From positions 1 to 10,354 of the forward strand of contig DGRZ01000071.1 of assembly GCA_002391195.1 (NCBI GenBank): a DNA stretch of 10,354 bases, given 5' to 3'. Positions within the stretch are counted from its first letter, which is position 1, and the number at the start of each line of letters is the position of its first letter. A program made the translations under genes and the position numbers. This DNA is from Fibrobacter sp. UBA4375. GTDB taxonomy: Bacteria; Fibrobacterota; Fibrobacteria; Fibrobacterales; Fibrobacteraceae. This document shows, piece after piece, positions 1 through 5,506 of this stretch. Under the pieces are notes generated by a model, which had not been told where the DNA came from, ran no database searches, and saw only the letters and a list, made by a program, of their open reading frames with translations.

Positions 1-35
1 TTGCCGATGCCATGAAGTGGCAGGGTGCGGTGTAA
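1..35 (+). CDS. C-terminal tail of an unidentified upstream gene (partial)
   Basis: The frame starting at base 3 reads ADAMKWQGAV and then TAA at 33-35. This could be the end of a gene that begins left of the window. Two terminator-like hairpins follow within 200 bases, which fits a gene end here. Ten residues are too few to name a family. The same frame has a second stop (TAG) at 51-53. The call rests on position and the downstream terminators only. Confidence 0.3.
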   Translation, partial: ADAMKWQGAV

Positions 36-92
36 TACGACCGCTCGGGCTAGAATCTGTACAACAAGTACAGGGCTGGCCCTCGCTCTCGC

Positions 93-127
93 AAAGGACG
101 ACCAGTTAATACTGGTCGCCCTTTTTT
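93..127 (+). terminator. Rho-independent terminator, possibly bidirectional
   Basis: The perfect 8-bp stem CGACCAGT (99-106) / ACTGGTCG (111-118) has loop TAAT. After one A/C mismatch the pairing continues with AAAGG (93-97) / CCTTT (120-124). A run of T follows (122-127), and A residues precede the stem, so it could also work on the minus strand. It most likely ends transcription of the gene whose tail lies at the left edge. Confidence 0.65.
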
Positions 128-150
128 GCTCACGGATACGACACGAAGAT

Positions 151-178
151 TGTCATCCCCGCGAAGGCGGGGATCTCC
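151..178. repeat. Dispersed palindromic repeat, copy A
   Basis: The 8-bp perfect stem ATCCCCGC (155-162) / GCGGGGAT (167-174) has loop GAAG, flanked by TGTC on the left and CTCC on the right. The reverse complement of copy B (about 4658-4684) matches it at 26 of 27 positions. This is a REP-like intergenic element; it has no T-tract of its own directly after the stem. Confidence 0.7.
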
Positions 179-198
179 TTTTCGAAAGGCCTCCGTTC

Positions 199-218
199 AA
201 AAGCCGGGGGCTTTTTTT
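199..218 (+). terminator. Intrinsic terminator directly abutting the dut promoter
   Basis: The stem AAAAGCC (199-205) / GGCTTTT (209-215) has loop GGG and runs into a T-tract (212-218). The last T of the tract is the first base of the TATATT -10 box of dut. Termination of upstream transcription and initiation of dut are therefore fused, which should insulate dut from readthrough. Confidence 0.6.
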
Positions 219-229
219 ATATTTAGCGC
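218..229 (+). promoter_or_regulatory. -10 box of dut, leaderless arrangement
   Basis: TATATT occupies 218-223 and the ATG is at 230, so the box lies at -12 to -7 relative to the A of ATG. No Shine-Dalgarno sequence fits in between (the intervening bases are TAGCGC). The predicted transcript would start at or next to the start codon. No good -35 hexamer is visible 17 bases upstream; that stretch is occupied by the terminator hairpin. Confidence 0.5.
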
Positions 230-664
230 ATGACCACGAAGACCATCAAGATTCAGTACCTCAACGATTCCATTCAATGTCTCACTTACGTCGGCGGCAA
301 GTCCGACTGGGTTGACCTTGCTGCGGCGGAGACCGTGACACTCAAGGCGGGGGAGTTCCGCCTGATTCATTTGGGCGTTGCAATGAAGTTGCCCGAGGGC
401 TACGAGGCGCATATCGCCCCGCGCAGTTCTACGTTCAAGAACTTCGGCATCTTGCAAGCGAATTCCGTGGGCGTAGTGGATTCGAGCTACTGCGGTGCAA
501 ACGACTGGTGGAAAATGCCCGTCTATGCCACTCGCGACGTGACCATCGAGAAGGGGAGCCGCATCGCGCAGTTCCGCATCATGGAGCAGCAACCGACGCT
601 TACCTTCGAGGAAGGCTCTCTCGACGGCACCGACCGCGGCGGGTTTGGCAGCACGGGAATATAG
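230..664 (+). CDS. dut: dUTP diphosphatase (dUTPase)
   Basis: This 144-residue protein belongs to the trimeric dUTPase family. The enzyme hydrolyses dUTP to dUMP and pyrophosphate in the cytoplasm, keeping uracil out of DNA and supplying dUMP for thymidylate synthesis. All five family motifs are visible in order: motif 1 around DWVDLAA (26-32), motif 2 APRSS (63-67), motif 3 GVVDSSYCG (81-89, with the sugar-discriminating Tyr87 and Asp84), motif 4 GSRIAQ (109-114), and the C-terminal glycine-rich motif 5 RGGFGSTG (136-143) that closes over the substrate. The length is normal for the family. The ATG at 230 is chosen because it gives a full-length N-terminus and sits 12 bases after the first base of a TATATT box. 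Motif 3 runs into CGANDWW where many bacterial enzymes have RGE, a mild divergence. No signal peptide. Confidence 0.9.
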   Translation: MTTKTIKIQYLNDSIQCLTYVGGKSDWVDLAAAETVTLKAGEFRLIHLGVAMKLPEGYEAHIAPRSSTFKNFGILQANSVGVVDSSYCGANDWWKMPVYATRDVTIEKGSRIAQFRIMEQQPTLTFEEGSLDGTDRGGFGSTGI

Positions 665-744
665 ACGCCTAAATCAAAAATAAAGCAATTCGTACCGAAA
701 ATGTAGAGATTTTGTAAAAAGTCCTGCGAAAAACGTAATTTCTG

Positions 745-779
745 TTGCAAAAGTCCTATGACTTTTGTATATTAAAGGT
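745..779 (+). promoter_or_regulatory. Promoter of the AAA ATPase gene with internal dyad
   Basis: TTGCAA (745-750) and TATATT (768-773) are separated by 17 bases. The first base of the -10 box is at -12 from the ATG at 780, so the mRNA is predicted to be leaderless. A perfect 7-bp inverted repeat, AAAAGTC (749-755) / GACTTTT (760-766), fills the spacer. AAAAGTCCT also occurs at 717-725, 32 bases upstream of the copy at 749-757. The dyad could be an operator or a weak terminator for dut. The rest of 665-744 shows nothing recognisable. Confidence 0.5.
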
Positions 780-2084
780 ATGGAACGCGAATTTTTAAAA
801 GATTTGCTCACCTGGAAAAATAGCAAGCGCCGGAAGCCCCTGCTTTTGACGGGTGTTCGCCAATGCGGCAAGACCCATACCTTAAAGGAATTCGGCGCAA
901 AATACTTCGATAACGTATGCTACATCAACTTTGAGTCTAGCGACAAGTTCGCTGCCATTTTCGATTATGACTTTGATGTAGAGAGGATTGTCAGGGAGCT
1001 TGAGCTGCTTACGCAAAGCAAAATTGAGGCAGGCAAGACGCTCCTGATCTTTGATGAAATCCAGGAAGCTCCGCGGGCAATTACTTCCTTGAAATATTTC
1101 TGCGAAAACATGCGGGAACTCCATGTGGCTTGCGCGGGCTCCTTGCTCGGCGTTGCTCTCCGTCGTGAAAACATTTCCTTCCCTGTCGGGAAAGTCAACC
1201 GCATGCAGATGTTCCCGATGAACTTCAGGGAATTCTTGACCGCCTGTGGCGAAGAAAGATATATTGAACTTTTTGCAGAATGGCCCACTGATCGGACAAT
1301 TCCCGAAGTCTATGCAAAACCTATGGAACGCCTGCTGAAGGAATATCTTGTTGTAGGCGGAATGCCGGAAGCGGTGAAAGAATACGCAAGTTCCAAGAAT
1401 TTTGAAACCGTGGGAGAAATCCAGGATGAAATCCTTGCGGACTATGCGGACGATTTCTCGAAGCACGCTCCCGTAAATGAAATTGAAAAAATCCGCATGA
1501 TATGGGATTCCGTGCCCAAGCAACTTGCCAAGGAAAACAACAAGTTCATGTTTTCGCATGTAAAGAACGGCAAAAGGGCACACGAGCTGGAGGCCGCGTT
1601 ACAATGGCTTAAGAACGCCGGGCTTGTCCATTTGGTTGAGCTTGTGCAGAATGCGGAAGTTCCCTTGTCTTCAAATTCGGATGCGACGAATTTCAAGGTG
1701 TACCTTTCGGACATCGGTCTGCTGGGCCGCAGACTTTCGCTTGGCTACAAGGATATCTTGATGGACGATACGCCCAATACGAATAAGGGTGCCGTCACAG
1801 AAAACTATGTTCTGAACGAACTGCTCTGCATGCAAAAGAGCCCGTATTTCTGGCGCTCGGGGAATAGTGCGGAACTTGATTTCCTCTTTGAAAATGACGG
1901 GAAAGTCGTTCCAGTCGAGGTCAAGGCGGCAACAAACACGCAAGCCAAAAGCTACAAGCAGTTCTGCAAGAAATTTGCACCGGAAAAGGGGTACAAGCTT
2001 TCGCTCAAGAACCTCGCCGTGAACGATTGTGAAGGATGCTCAACGGTAAGCCTGCCACTTTACTTGTTGTGGACGATTCGTTGA
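780..2084 (+). CDS. AAA-family ATPase with C-terminal DUF4143 (nuclease-like) domain
   Basis: This 434-residue protein has the AAA_14 plus DUF4143 architecture common in anaerobes and archaea. The N-terminal ATPase shows Walker A GVRQCGKT (25-32), Walker B LLIFDE (88-93, Asp92-Glu93) and a sensor-like CAGS (118-121). A conserved GGMPEAV (193-199) precedes the helical middle. The C-terminus resembles the PD-(D/E)xK nuclease fold: AELDFLF (364-370, Asp367) followed by PVEVK (378-382, Glu380 and Lys382). The cellular role of the family is not established; ATP-dependent nucleic-acid or defence-related roles are only suggested. I start at ATG 780 rather than the in-frame TTG at 765, because the -10 box lies over the TTG region. 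Its last 25 bases overlap the 3' end of the convergent DUF2442 gene. No terminator follows. Confidence 0.82.
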   Translation: MEREFLKDLLTWKNSKRRKPLLLTGVRQCGKTHTLKEFGAKYFDNVCYINFESSDKFAAIFDYDFDVERIVRELELLTQSKIEAGKTLLIFDEIQEAPRAITSLKYFCENMRELHVACAGSLLGVALRRENISFPVGKVNRMQMFPMNFREFLTACGEERYIELFAEWPTDRTIPEVYAKPMERLLKEYLVVGGMPEAVKEYASSKNFETVGEIQDEILADYADDFSKHAPVNEIEKIRMIWDSVPKQLAKENNKFMFSHVKNGKRAHELEAALQWLKNAGLVHLVELVQNAEVPLSSNSDATNFKVYLSDIGLLGRRLSLGYKDILMDDTPNTNKGAVTENYVLNELLCMQKSPYFWRSGNSAELDFLFENDGKVVPVEVKAATNTQAKSYKQFCKKFAPEKGYKLSLKNLAVNDCEGCSTVSLPLYLLWTIR

Positions 2085-2332
2085 CTTTGGAAGGGTGAAT
2101 TCACCAATCCTTTGATGAATTCGGGGGCGAAGTCGACGCCGTTCGACCATGTGATTGAGTGCGCTTGTAGCGTGAAATCTTTAAAGGTATTGATGTCTGC
2201 TAGTTGCTGCACGATGGGGCGGTGGTCCGACTTGATGACACTTTCGAAATCAGCGACAAAACGGCATCCGTCATTGAATTCGACGGATATCTTGTAATCG
2301 CCAATGTATTTTGCGTCAATCACGTGAAGCAT
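2060..2332 (-). CDS. DUF2442 domain protein
   Basis: This 90-residue protein matches the small DUF2442 family in pattern: an N-terminal beta-rich part (VIDAKYIGDYKISVEFNDG, 4-22) and the signature-like SITWSNGVDFAPEFI (59-73). About 17 residues follow the usual domain end. It is the second gene of a minus-strand pair with the DUF4160 gene: only 3 bases separate the DUF4160 TAG from this ATG, and no clear Shine-Dalgarno sequence is present, so translation is probably coupled. DUF4160-DUF2442 pairs recur in bacteria, and a toxin-antitoxin-like role has been suspected; I cannot confirm it. The 3' end overlaps the AAA ATPase gene tail to tail by 25 bases. Confidence 0.75.
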   Translation of the reverse strand: MLHVIDAKYIGDYKISVEFNDGCRFVADFESVIKSDHRPIVQQLADINTFKDFTLQAHSITWSNGVDFAPEFIKGLVNSPFQSQRIVHNK

Positions 2333-2335
2333 AGT

Positions 2336-2596
2336 CTAGACCAGTGGATCGATTTTTTTGTATTCTCCGGTGTTTGTCAAAGAATTCCAGTTATCAAGCA
2401 AATCCTGCTGATGAAGAGTTGCCCATTCGACAACAAGACCTTTGACCCTTGCTGGAAGATTGCCTTCTAGCATCTCAAATGTAGATAATTCGAAGACGCC
2501 TTCCAAGTCATTATATATCGCATGGAAGTGTGGAGGCATATGATCATTGAAGTACATTTGGATGACGATGCCCAAAAAACGGCATAATTCTGGCAT
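2336..2596 (-). CDS. DUF4160 domain protein
   Basis: This 86-residue protein has the DUF4160 hallmark GIVIQMYFNDHMPPHFHA (9-26), with a histidine-rich PPHFHA core, followed by a short strand-helix region with EWATLHQQDLLDNW (57-70). The function of the family is unknown. The invariant histidines could bind metal or be catalytic, but that is inference. It is the first gene of a two-gene operon with DUF2442. A strong Shine-Dalgarno sequence (AAGGAG, 6 bases before ATG) fixes the start. This gene has a normal leadered mRNA, unlike dut and the AAA ATPase gene. Confidence 0.78.
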   Translation of the reverse strand: MPELCRFLGIVIQMYFNDHMPPHFHAIYNDLEGVFELSTFEMLEGNLPARVKGLVVEWATLHQQDLLDNWNSLTNTGEYKKIDPLV

Positions 2597-2663
2597 TTTT
2601 TACTCCTTCCGCTTACATGCATAAAAAAGCGGGGTTCGTGGTTTAGTGTCTGCGACAAATATA
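2597..2663 (-). promoter_or_regulatory. Promoter, 5' leader and RBS of the DUF4160-DUF2442 operon
   Basis: On the minus strand a TATATT box lies at 2663-2658, giving a leader of about 50-55 bases. The Shine-Dalgarno AAGGAG is at 2608-2603. Just upstream the leader can form a 6-bp stem, CCGCTT (2632-2627) / AAGCGG (2614-2609), with a 12-base loop; its 3' arm adjoins the Shine-Dalgarno sequence. I see no -35 hexamer at proper spacing: CTGACA is 12 bases from the -10 and TTGTCA is 22. Confidence 0.45.
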
Positions 2664-2695
2664 ATTTAATTACCATGTCAGATTATGACAAAATT

Positions 2696-2743
2696 GGGCG
2701 TATGGGGTGCTTTTGGGCACGGGGTGGTTGTTTTGGGGCGGGG
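2696..2743 (+). other. G-rich tract with a canonical G-quadruplex pattern
   Basis: Runs of G at 2696-2698, 2704-2707, 2715-2717 and 2721-2724 have loops of 5, 7 and 3 bases, matching G3+N1-7 four times. Further GGGG and GGG(G) runs follow at 2735-2738 and 2740-2743. The tract lies between the DUF4160 promoter and the FISUMP promoter and overlaps the -35 region of the latter, on its non-template strand. Whether it folds in vivo is unknown. Confidence 0.45.
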
Positions 2744-2756
2744 TTTAGGTTATATT
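2728..2756 (+). promoter_or_regulatory. Candidate promoter of the FISUMP lipoprotein gene
   Basis: TTGTTT (2728-2733), a 17-base spacer, then TATATT (2751-2756) followed by TAAG. The expected leader is about 95 bases to the ATG at 2860. No strong Shine-Dalgarno sequence precedes the ATG (only GGAAATTTGATAA). Confidence 0.45.
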
Positions 2757-2804
2757 TAAGGGTGTGGTTGTGTCCACAAATATTCGCTGCATAAAGGATT
2801 AGGA

Positions 2805-2830
2805 TTGACCTTGCGGTGGCGGAGACCGCG
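2805..2830 (+). repeat. 26-bp segment resembling an internal part of dut
   Basis: This leader segment matches dut positions 312-337 at 23 of 26 bases. In the matching frame it reads IDLAVAETA against dut VDLAAAETV, including the motif 1 aspartate, but that frame is closed by TAA 12 bases upstream and by TAA shortly after. It may be a tiny dut fragment or a chance match in GCG-rich sequence. Confidence 0.3.
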
Positions 2831-2859
2831 GCTTGTCCGGCTTAACGGAAATTTGATAA

Positions 2860-3537
2860 ATGAAAATAAACAATTTCTTACTTGTGTTACTTGCAGGCTT
2901 GGAATTAATGACCGCTTGCACAGACTCATCCTCCAGTTTCGATGCATCTGAAGTATGTCCAGAAAGCGGGCGTGGAACATTCCAAGATGTTCGAGATGGT
3001 CAAGTGTATAAATACATCACCATTGGCGATAGAGTGTGGATGGACCAAAACCTGAATTACCCAGCGGAAACTAGCACTTGCTACGATGAACAGCAAAGCA
3101 ATTGTGATATTTATGGAAGGTTGTATTCCGTACAATACATGAACACCAAACAAAAAAACTATGGGACGTTTAATCCAGATATCATTGATTCCATTTGCCC
3201 CAATGGATGGCGCGTTCCCACCTTGGCTGAATGGAATGAAATCGTTGATCAAATGGATGGTCTCAAACATTTCAAAAATAGCGAATGTATGGACGTTTCT
3301 TTATTTGGCGGAATGGCTTTTGTTAAAGAAAATCCAAGTACAGGCGAGCCCATAGGGTACATTTTTTACGATTTGGGAAGATATAGACAATGGATCACCT
3401 CATCTCATACAGAGGAAAGAGGATTTATGAAATTATTCGATATTGACCTTACTAACAAAGATGAAAAAAATACGGTTTCCACATCCAATGGTTACTATTC
3501 CCTTCGCTGTATAAAAAAAGAAGATTGGGAGTTGTAA
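2860..3537 (+). CDS. FISUMP-domain lipoprotein
   Basis: This 225-residue protein is predicted to be exported and lipidated. A short basic N-terminus and hydrophobic stretch (MKINNFLLVLLAGLEL) lead to the lipobox-like MTAC with Cys20, followed by a serine-rich linker. The rest is a FISUMP (Fibrobacter succinogenes major paralogous) domain: GTFQDVRDGQVYKYITIG (39-56), the hallmark WMDQNLNY (60-67), CYDEQ (74-78) and NCDIYGRLYSV (81-91), CPNGWRVPTLAEWNEI (113-128), and a C-terminal YYSLRCIKK (212-220). The domain is related in pattern to secreted Fib_succ_major proteins; its molecular function is unknown, with surface roles in cell envelope or substrate adhesion suspected. It has visibly more A+T than ddh or pgi, fitting a variable paralogous surface family. 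The lipobox is imperfect (T at -2, A at -1, M at -3), so lipidation is likely but not certain. Confidence 0.82.
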   Translation: MKINNFLLVLLAGLELMTACTDSSSSFDASEVCPESGRGTFQDVRDGQVYKYITIGDRVWMDQNLNYPAETSTCYDEQQSNCDIYGRLYSVQYMNTKQKNYGTFNPDIIDSICPNGWRVPTLAEWNEIVDQMDGLKHFKNSECMDVSLFGGMAFVKENPSTGEPIGYIFYDLGRYRQWITSSHTEERGFMKLFDIDLTNKDEKNTVSTSNGYYSLRCIKKEDWEL

Positions 3538-3550
3538 CGCTGGGGGTTTT

Positions 3551-3570
3551 AGGGGGCGGCTTCCCCCTTT
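3551..3570 (+). terminator. Terminator of the FISUMP gene
   Basis: The stem AGGGGG (3551-3556) / CCCCCT (3563-3568) has a 6-base loop (CGGCTT), 14 bases after the FISUMP stop codon. The T-tract is short (TTT), so efficiency may be modest. Confidence 0.5.
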
Positions 3571-3597
3571 ACTCCCTATAATTTTTACATGAAATTC

Positions 3598-3630
<33 letters not shown>

Positions 3631-3632
3631 CC

Positions 3633-3671
3633 TATATTTTCTACGCAAAAATTTTTAACAAGGATATTGTT
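3633..3671 (+). promoter_or_regulatory. -10 box, leader and RBS of ddh
   Basis: TATATT lies at 3633-3638, giving a leader of about 27 bases. The Shine-Dalgarno AAGGA (3660-3664) is 7 bases before ATG 3672. The position 17 bases upstream of the -10 reads CTACTG inside the 7-bp repeat, so there is no good -35 hexamer. Confidence 0.5.
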
Positions 3672-4655
3672 ATGGCAAAGATTGCTATTCTCGGTTACGG
3701 TAACCTGGGTCGCGGTGTGGAATGCGCCGTGAAGCAGGCTCCGGATATGGAACTGGTCGCCGTTTTCACGCGTCGTGACCCCTCGACGGTCAAGATCCAG
3801 ACGGCAGGCGTTCCGGTGCTGAACGTTTCTGAAATGGAAGCCTGGAAAGGCAAGGTGGACCTGCTCATCATCTGTGGCGGATCCGCTACCGACCTGCCGG
3901 TGCTCACCCCGAAGTACGCCGCCATGTTCAACGTGATCGATTCCTTCGACACCCACGCCAAGATTCCGCAGCACTTCGCCGCCGTCGACGCTGCCGCCAA
4001 GTCTGCCGGCAACATCGCGATGATTTCTGTGGGTTGGGACCCGGGCATGTTCAGCCTGAACCGCGTGTACGCCCAGTCCATTCTCCCGGAAGGCAAGGAC
4101 TACACGTTCTGGGGCAAGGGCGTTTCCCAGGGCCACAGCGACGCTGTCCGCCGCATCAAGGGCGTGAAGAATGCCAAGCAGTACACCTGCCCGGTGGAAG
4201 CGGCTCTCGAAGCCGTGCGTAGTGGTTCCATGCCGGAACTCACCACTCGCCAGAAGCACACCCGTCTCGTTTACGTGGTTGCCGAAGAAGGTGCCGACAA
4301 GGCCTATATCGAAAATGCCATCAAGACGATGCCGAACTACTTCGATGAATACGACACCACGGTGAACTTCATCAGCGAAGAAGAATTCAACAAGAACCAC
4401 AGCGGGCTCGCTCACGGCGGTTTCGTGATTCGTACCGGCAAGACTGGCATGAACAAGGAACACACTCACGTGATCGAATACAGCCTCAAGCTCGATTCCA
4501 ATCCGGAATTCACGACGAGCGTTCTCGTAGCTTACGCCCGCGCAGCACTCCGCATGAAGGCTAACGGCCAGACCGGTTGCAAGACCGTTCTCGACGTGCC
4601 GCCTGCATACCTCAGCACGCTGAGTGATGAAGAATTAAGGGCTCATTGTCTGTAG
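3672..4655 (+). CDS. ddh: meso-diaminopimelate dehydrogenase
   Basis: This 327-residue enzyme (EC 1.4.1.16) reversibly converts L-tetrahydrodipicolinate, ammonia and NADPH to meso-2,6-diaminopimelate. It gives a one-step shortcut to the lysine and peptidoglycan precursor in the cytoplasm. The N-terminal Rossmann fold shows GYGNLGRG (8-15) for NADP. Family-typical segments follow: IDSFDTHAKIP (89-99), SVGWDPGMFSLNR (119-131) and YTFWGKGVSQGHSDAVRRIKG (144-164), then TRQKHTRLVYVV (192-203) and LVAYARAA (285-292). The length is normal for the family. The gene uses GC-rich, regular codons like pgi, fitting a well-expressed housekeeping gene. A Shine-Dalgarno sequence 7 bases upstream supports the ATG. 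It is probably transcribed alone, from the promoter with the 7-bp repeat to the terminator at 4699-4723. Confidence 0.95.
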   Translation: MAKIAILGYGNLGRGVECAVKQAPDMELVAVFTRRDPSTVKIQTAGVPVLNVSEMEAWKGKVDLLIICGGSATDLPVLTPKYAAMFNVIDSFDTHAKIPQHFAAVDAAAKSAGNIAMISVGWDPGMFSLNRVYAQSILPEGKDYTFWGKGVSQGHSDAVRRIKGVKNAKQYTCPVEAALEAVRSGSMPELTTRQKHTRLVYVVAEEGADKAYIENAIKTMPNYFDEYDTTVNFISEEEFNKNHSGLAHGGFVIRTGKTGMNKEHTHVIEYSLKLDSNPEFTTSVLVAYARAALRMKANGQTGCKTVLDVPPAYLSTLSDEELRAHCL

Positions 4656-4656
4656 T

Positions 4657-4685
4657 CGAGATCCCCGCCTGCGCGGGGATGACAT
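4657..4685. repeat. Dispersed palindromic repeat, copy B
   Basis: The stem ATCCCCGC (4661-4668) / GCGGGGAT (4673-4680) has loop CTGC, flanked by GAG and GACA. It begins 2 bases after the ddh stop codon and is the inverted, near-identical partner of copy A at 151-178. Only one loop base differs over 27 bases. Confidence 0.7.
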
Positions 4686-4698
4686 TGTGGAAAAAATT

Positions 4699-4723
4699 GC
4701 CTCGGGTTGGTCCCGAGGCTTTT
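4699..4723. terminator. Bidirectional terminator between ddh and the amidohydrolase gene
   Basis: The perfect 8-bp stem GCCTCGGG (4699-4706) / CCCGAGGC (4712-4719) has loop TTGGT. TTTT follows on the plus strand, and AAAAAA (4691-4696) lies just left, giving a U-tract for minus-strand transcripts. It therefore suits both convergent genes. The minus-strand stop codon (4725-4727) is directly beside it. Confidence 0.75.
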
Positions 4724-4724
4724 C

Positions 4725-5369
4725 CTATAGGAAAAATTTCTGGTTGATTTCGATTTCAATTCCCACGTATTGCGGGCCGAACTTTTTGCGGAGTGTGGTG
4801 GTGAGCCCGTCAGAAGAGCCTTTGTACGGGTAGTTGAATCGTACTTTCATGGCGGGGTAGAGACGCTTGATTTCGGCCTTGATGACGTTTGCGTAGGCAC
4901 GTTCTTGTGGGCGGGTGGGGTCGTAGAGGATTCCGATGTCTGTGTTGCGGACTTTGCCGTTCAGTACGGGCGTAAAGCTGTGGATGCCCAGGTGGATGAT
5001 GGTTGGCTCGGATTTTGTGGCTCGCGTTTTTGGCTTAAGCGCGGAATCAACGAATTTTTCGATGGCGGCGCGATATTCGTTCCAATATGCGGTGGCCTGT
5101 GCTTTCGCGTTTTCGTTGTTACGCAAATATTCGCTGAAAGCGCTCTTGTTCGTGATAGTGCGGTTCAGGTCCACGAACAGCCGCGAGAATTTTCCTTCGC
5201 AATAAAATTCGGGCTTCGCAAATTTCACCAGCTTGCGGTAAACTTGAACTGCCCCGATATCGTAGGCCCGGTGGGTCTTCAGAACCTCGGCAGGAACGGC
5301 CTTCTTGAAGGCGGCGGGCAGGCGGTTGCTCGCATGTTCGCAGGTGAGGATGAGTATTGCTTTAGCCAT
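4725..5369 (-). CDS. N-formylglutamate amidohydrolase-family protein
   Basis: This 214-residue protein of the FGase family (PF05013-type) is related to HutG, which hydrolyses N-formyl-L-glutamate to glutamate and formate. The signature segments are clear: LTCEHASNRLP (8-18), YDIGA (36-40), SRLFVDLNR (62-70), IHLGIHSFTP (125-134, likely metal-binding histidines), RNTDIGILYD (141-150) and YVGIEIEINQ (201-210). It has no signal peptide. No histidine-degradation genes are nearby, so a role in the histidine pathway is not supported. Its neighbours are amide ligases, suggesting it hydrolyses an N-acyl or amide bond of a glutamate-type compound; that is inference. A TATATT box exactly at -12 from the ATG suggests its own leaderless transcript, separate from the ligase genes 137 bases upstream. 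Confidence 0.8.
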   Translation of the reverse strand: MAKAILILTCEHASNRLPAAFKKAVPAEVLKTHRAYDIGAVQVYRKLVKFAKPEFYCEGKFSRLFVDLNRTITNKSAFSEYLRNNENAKAQATAYWNEYRAAIEKFVDSALKPKTRATKSEPTIIHLGIHSFTPVLNGKVRNTDIGILYDPTRPQERAYANVIKAEIKRLYPAMKVRFNYPYKGSSDGLTTTLRKKFGPQYVGIEIEINQKFFL

Positions 5370-5405
5370 ATTTTAAATATAAAAGGATTGTTTTGTTGAT
5401 GTCTT
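5370..5405 (-). promoter_or_regulatory. Promoter of the amidohydrolase gene, leaderless arrangement
   Basis: On the minus strand TATATT occupies 5381-5376, that is -12 to -7 from the A of ATG (5369). The bases between box and ATG (TAAAAT) contain no Shine-Dalgarno sequence. AAGACA (5405-5400), matching four of six -35 consensus bases, lies 18 bases upstream and overlaps the edge of palindromic repeat C. Confidence 0.5.
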
Positions 5406-5498
5406 CCCCGATTTGGTCGGGGACCTCCTTTTGCTTGAAAAATTGAAAGGAGATGCCCGCCAGTTTATCCCGGACAAGTTCCGGGACGGGCATGACAA
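5400..5498. repeat. Composite inverted pair of palindromic repeats, copies C and D
   Basis: Copy C has stem TCCCCGA (5405-5411) / TCGGGGA (5417-5423). Copy D has an outer stem ATGCCCG (5453-5459) / CGGGCAT (5487-5493) and an inner stem TCCCGGA (5468-5474) / TCCGGGA (5480-5486). The two are in opposite orientation and joined by CTCCTTT (5425-5431) / AAAGGAG (5446-5452), so the whole can form one branched hairpin. Flanks (TGTC and GACA) are shared with copies A and B. It lies between the GCS2-type ligase and the amidohydrolase and may also act as a terminator. Confidence 0.6.
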
Positions 5499-5506
5499 GT
5501 TTAGAG

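Noticed and set aside
54..229. Continuation of the left-edge reading frame past the TAA at 33 and the TAG at 51 as a broken gene
   Set aside because: The frame stays open to about 233, but the stretch holds two terminators and a palindromic repeat, so openness is likely chance.
4725..5369. Histidine-utilisation hutG
   Set aside because: No hutH, hutU or hutI genes are nearby, and the family is broader than HutG, so the symbol is not given.
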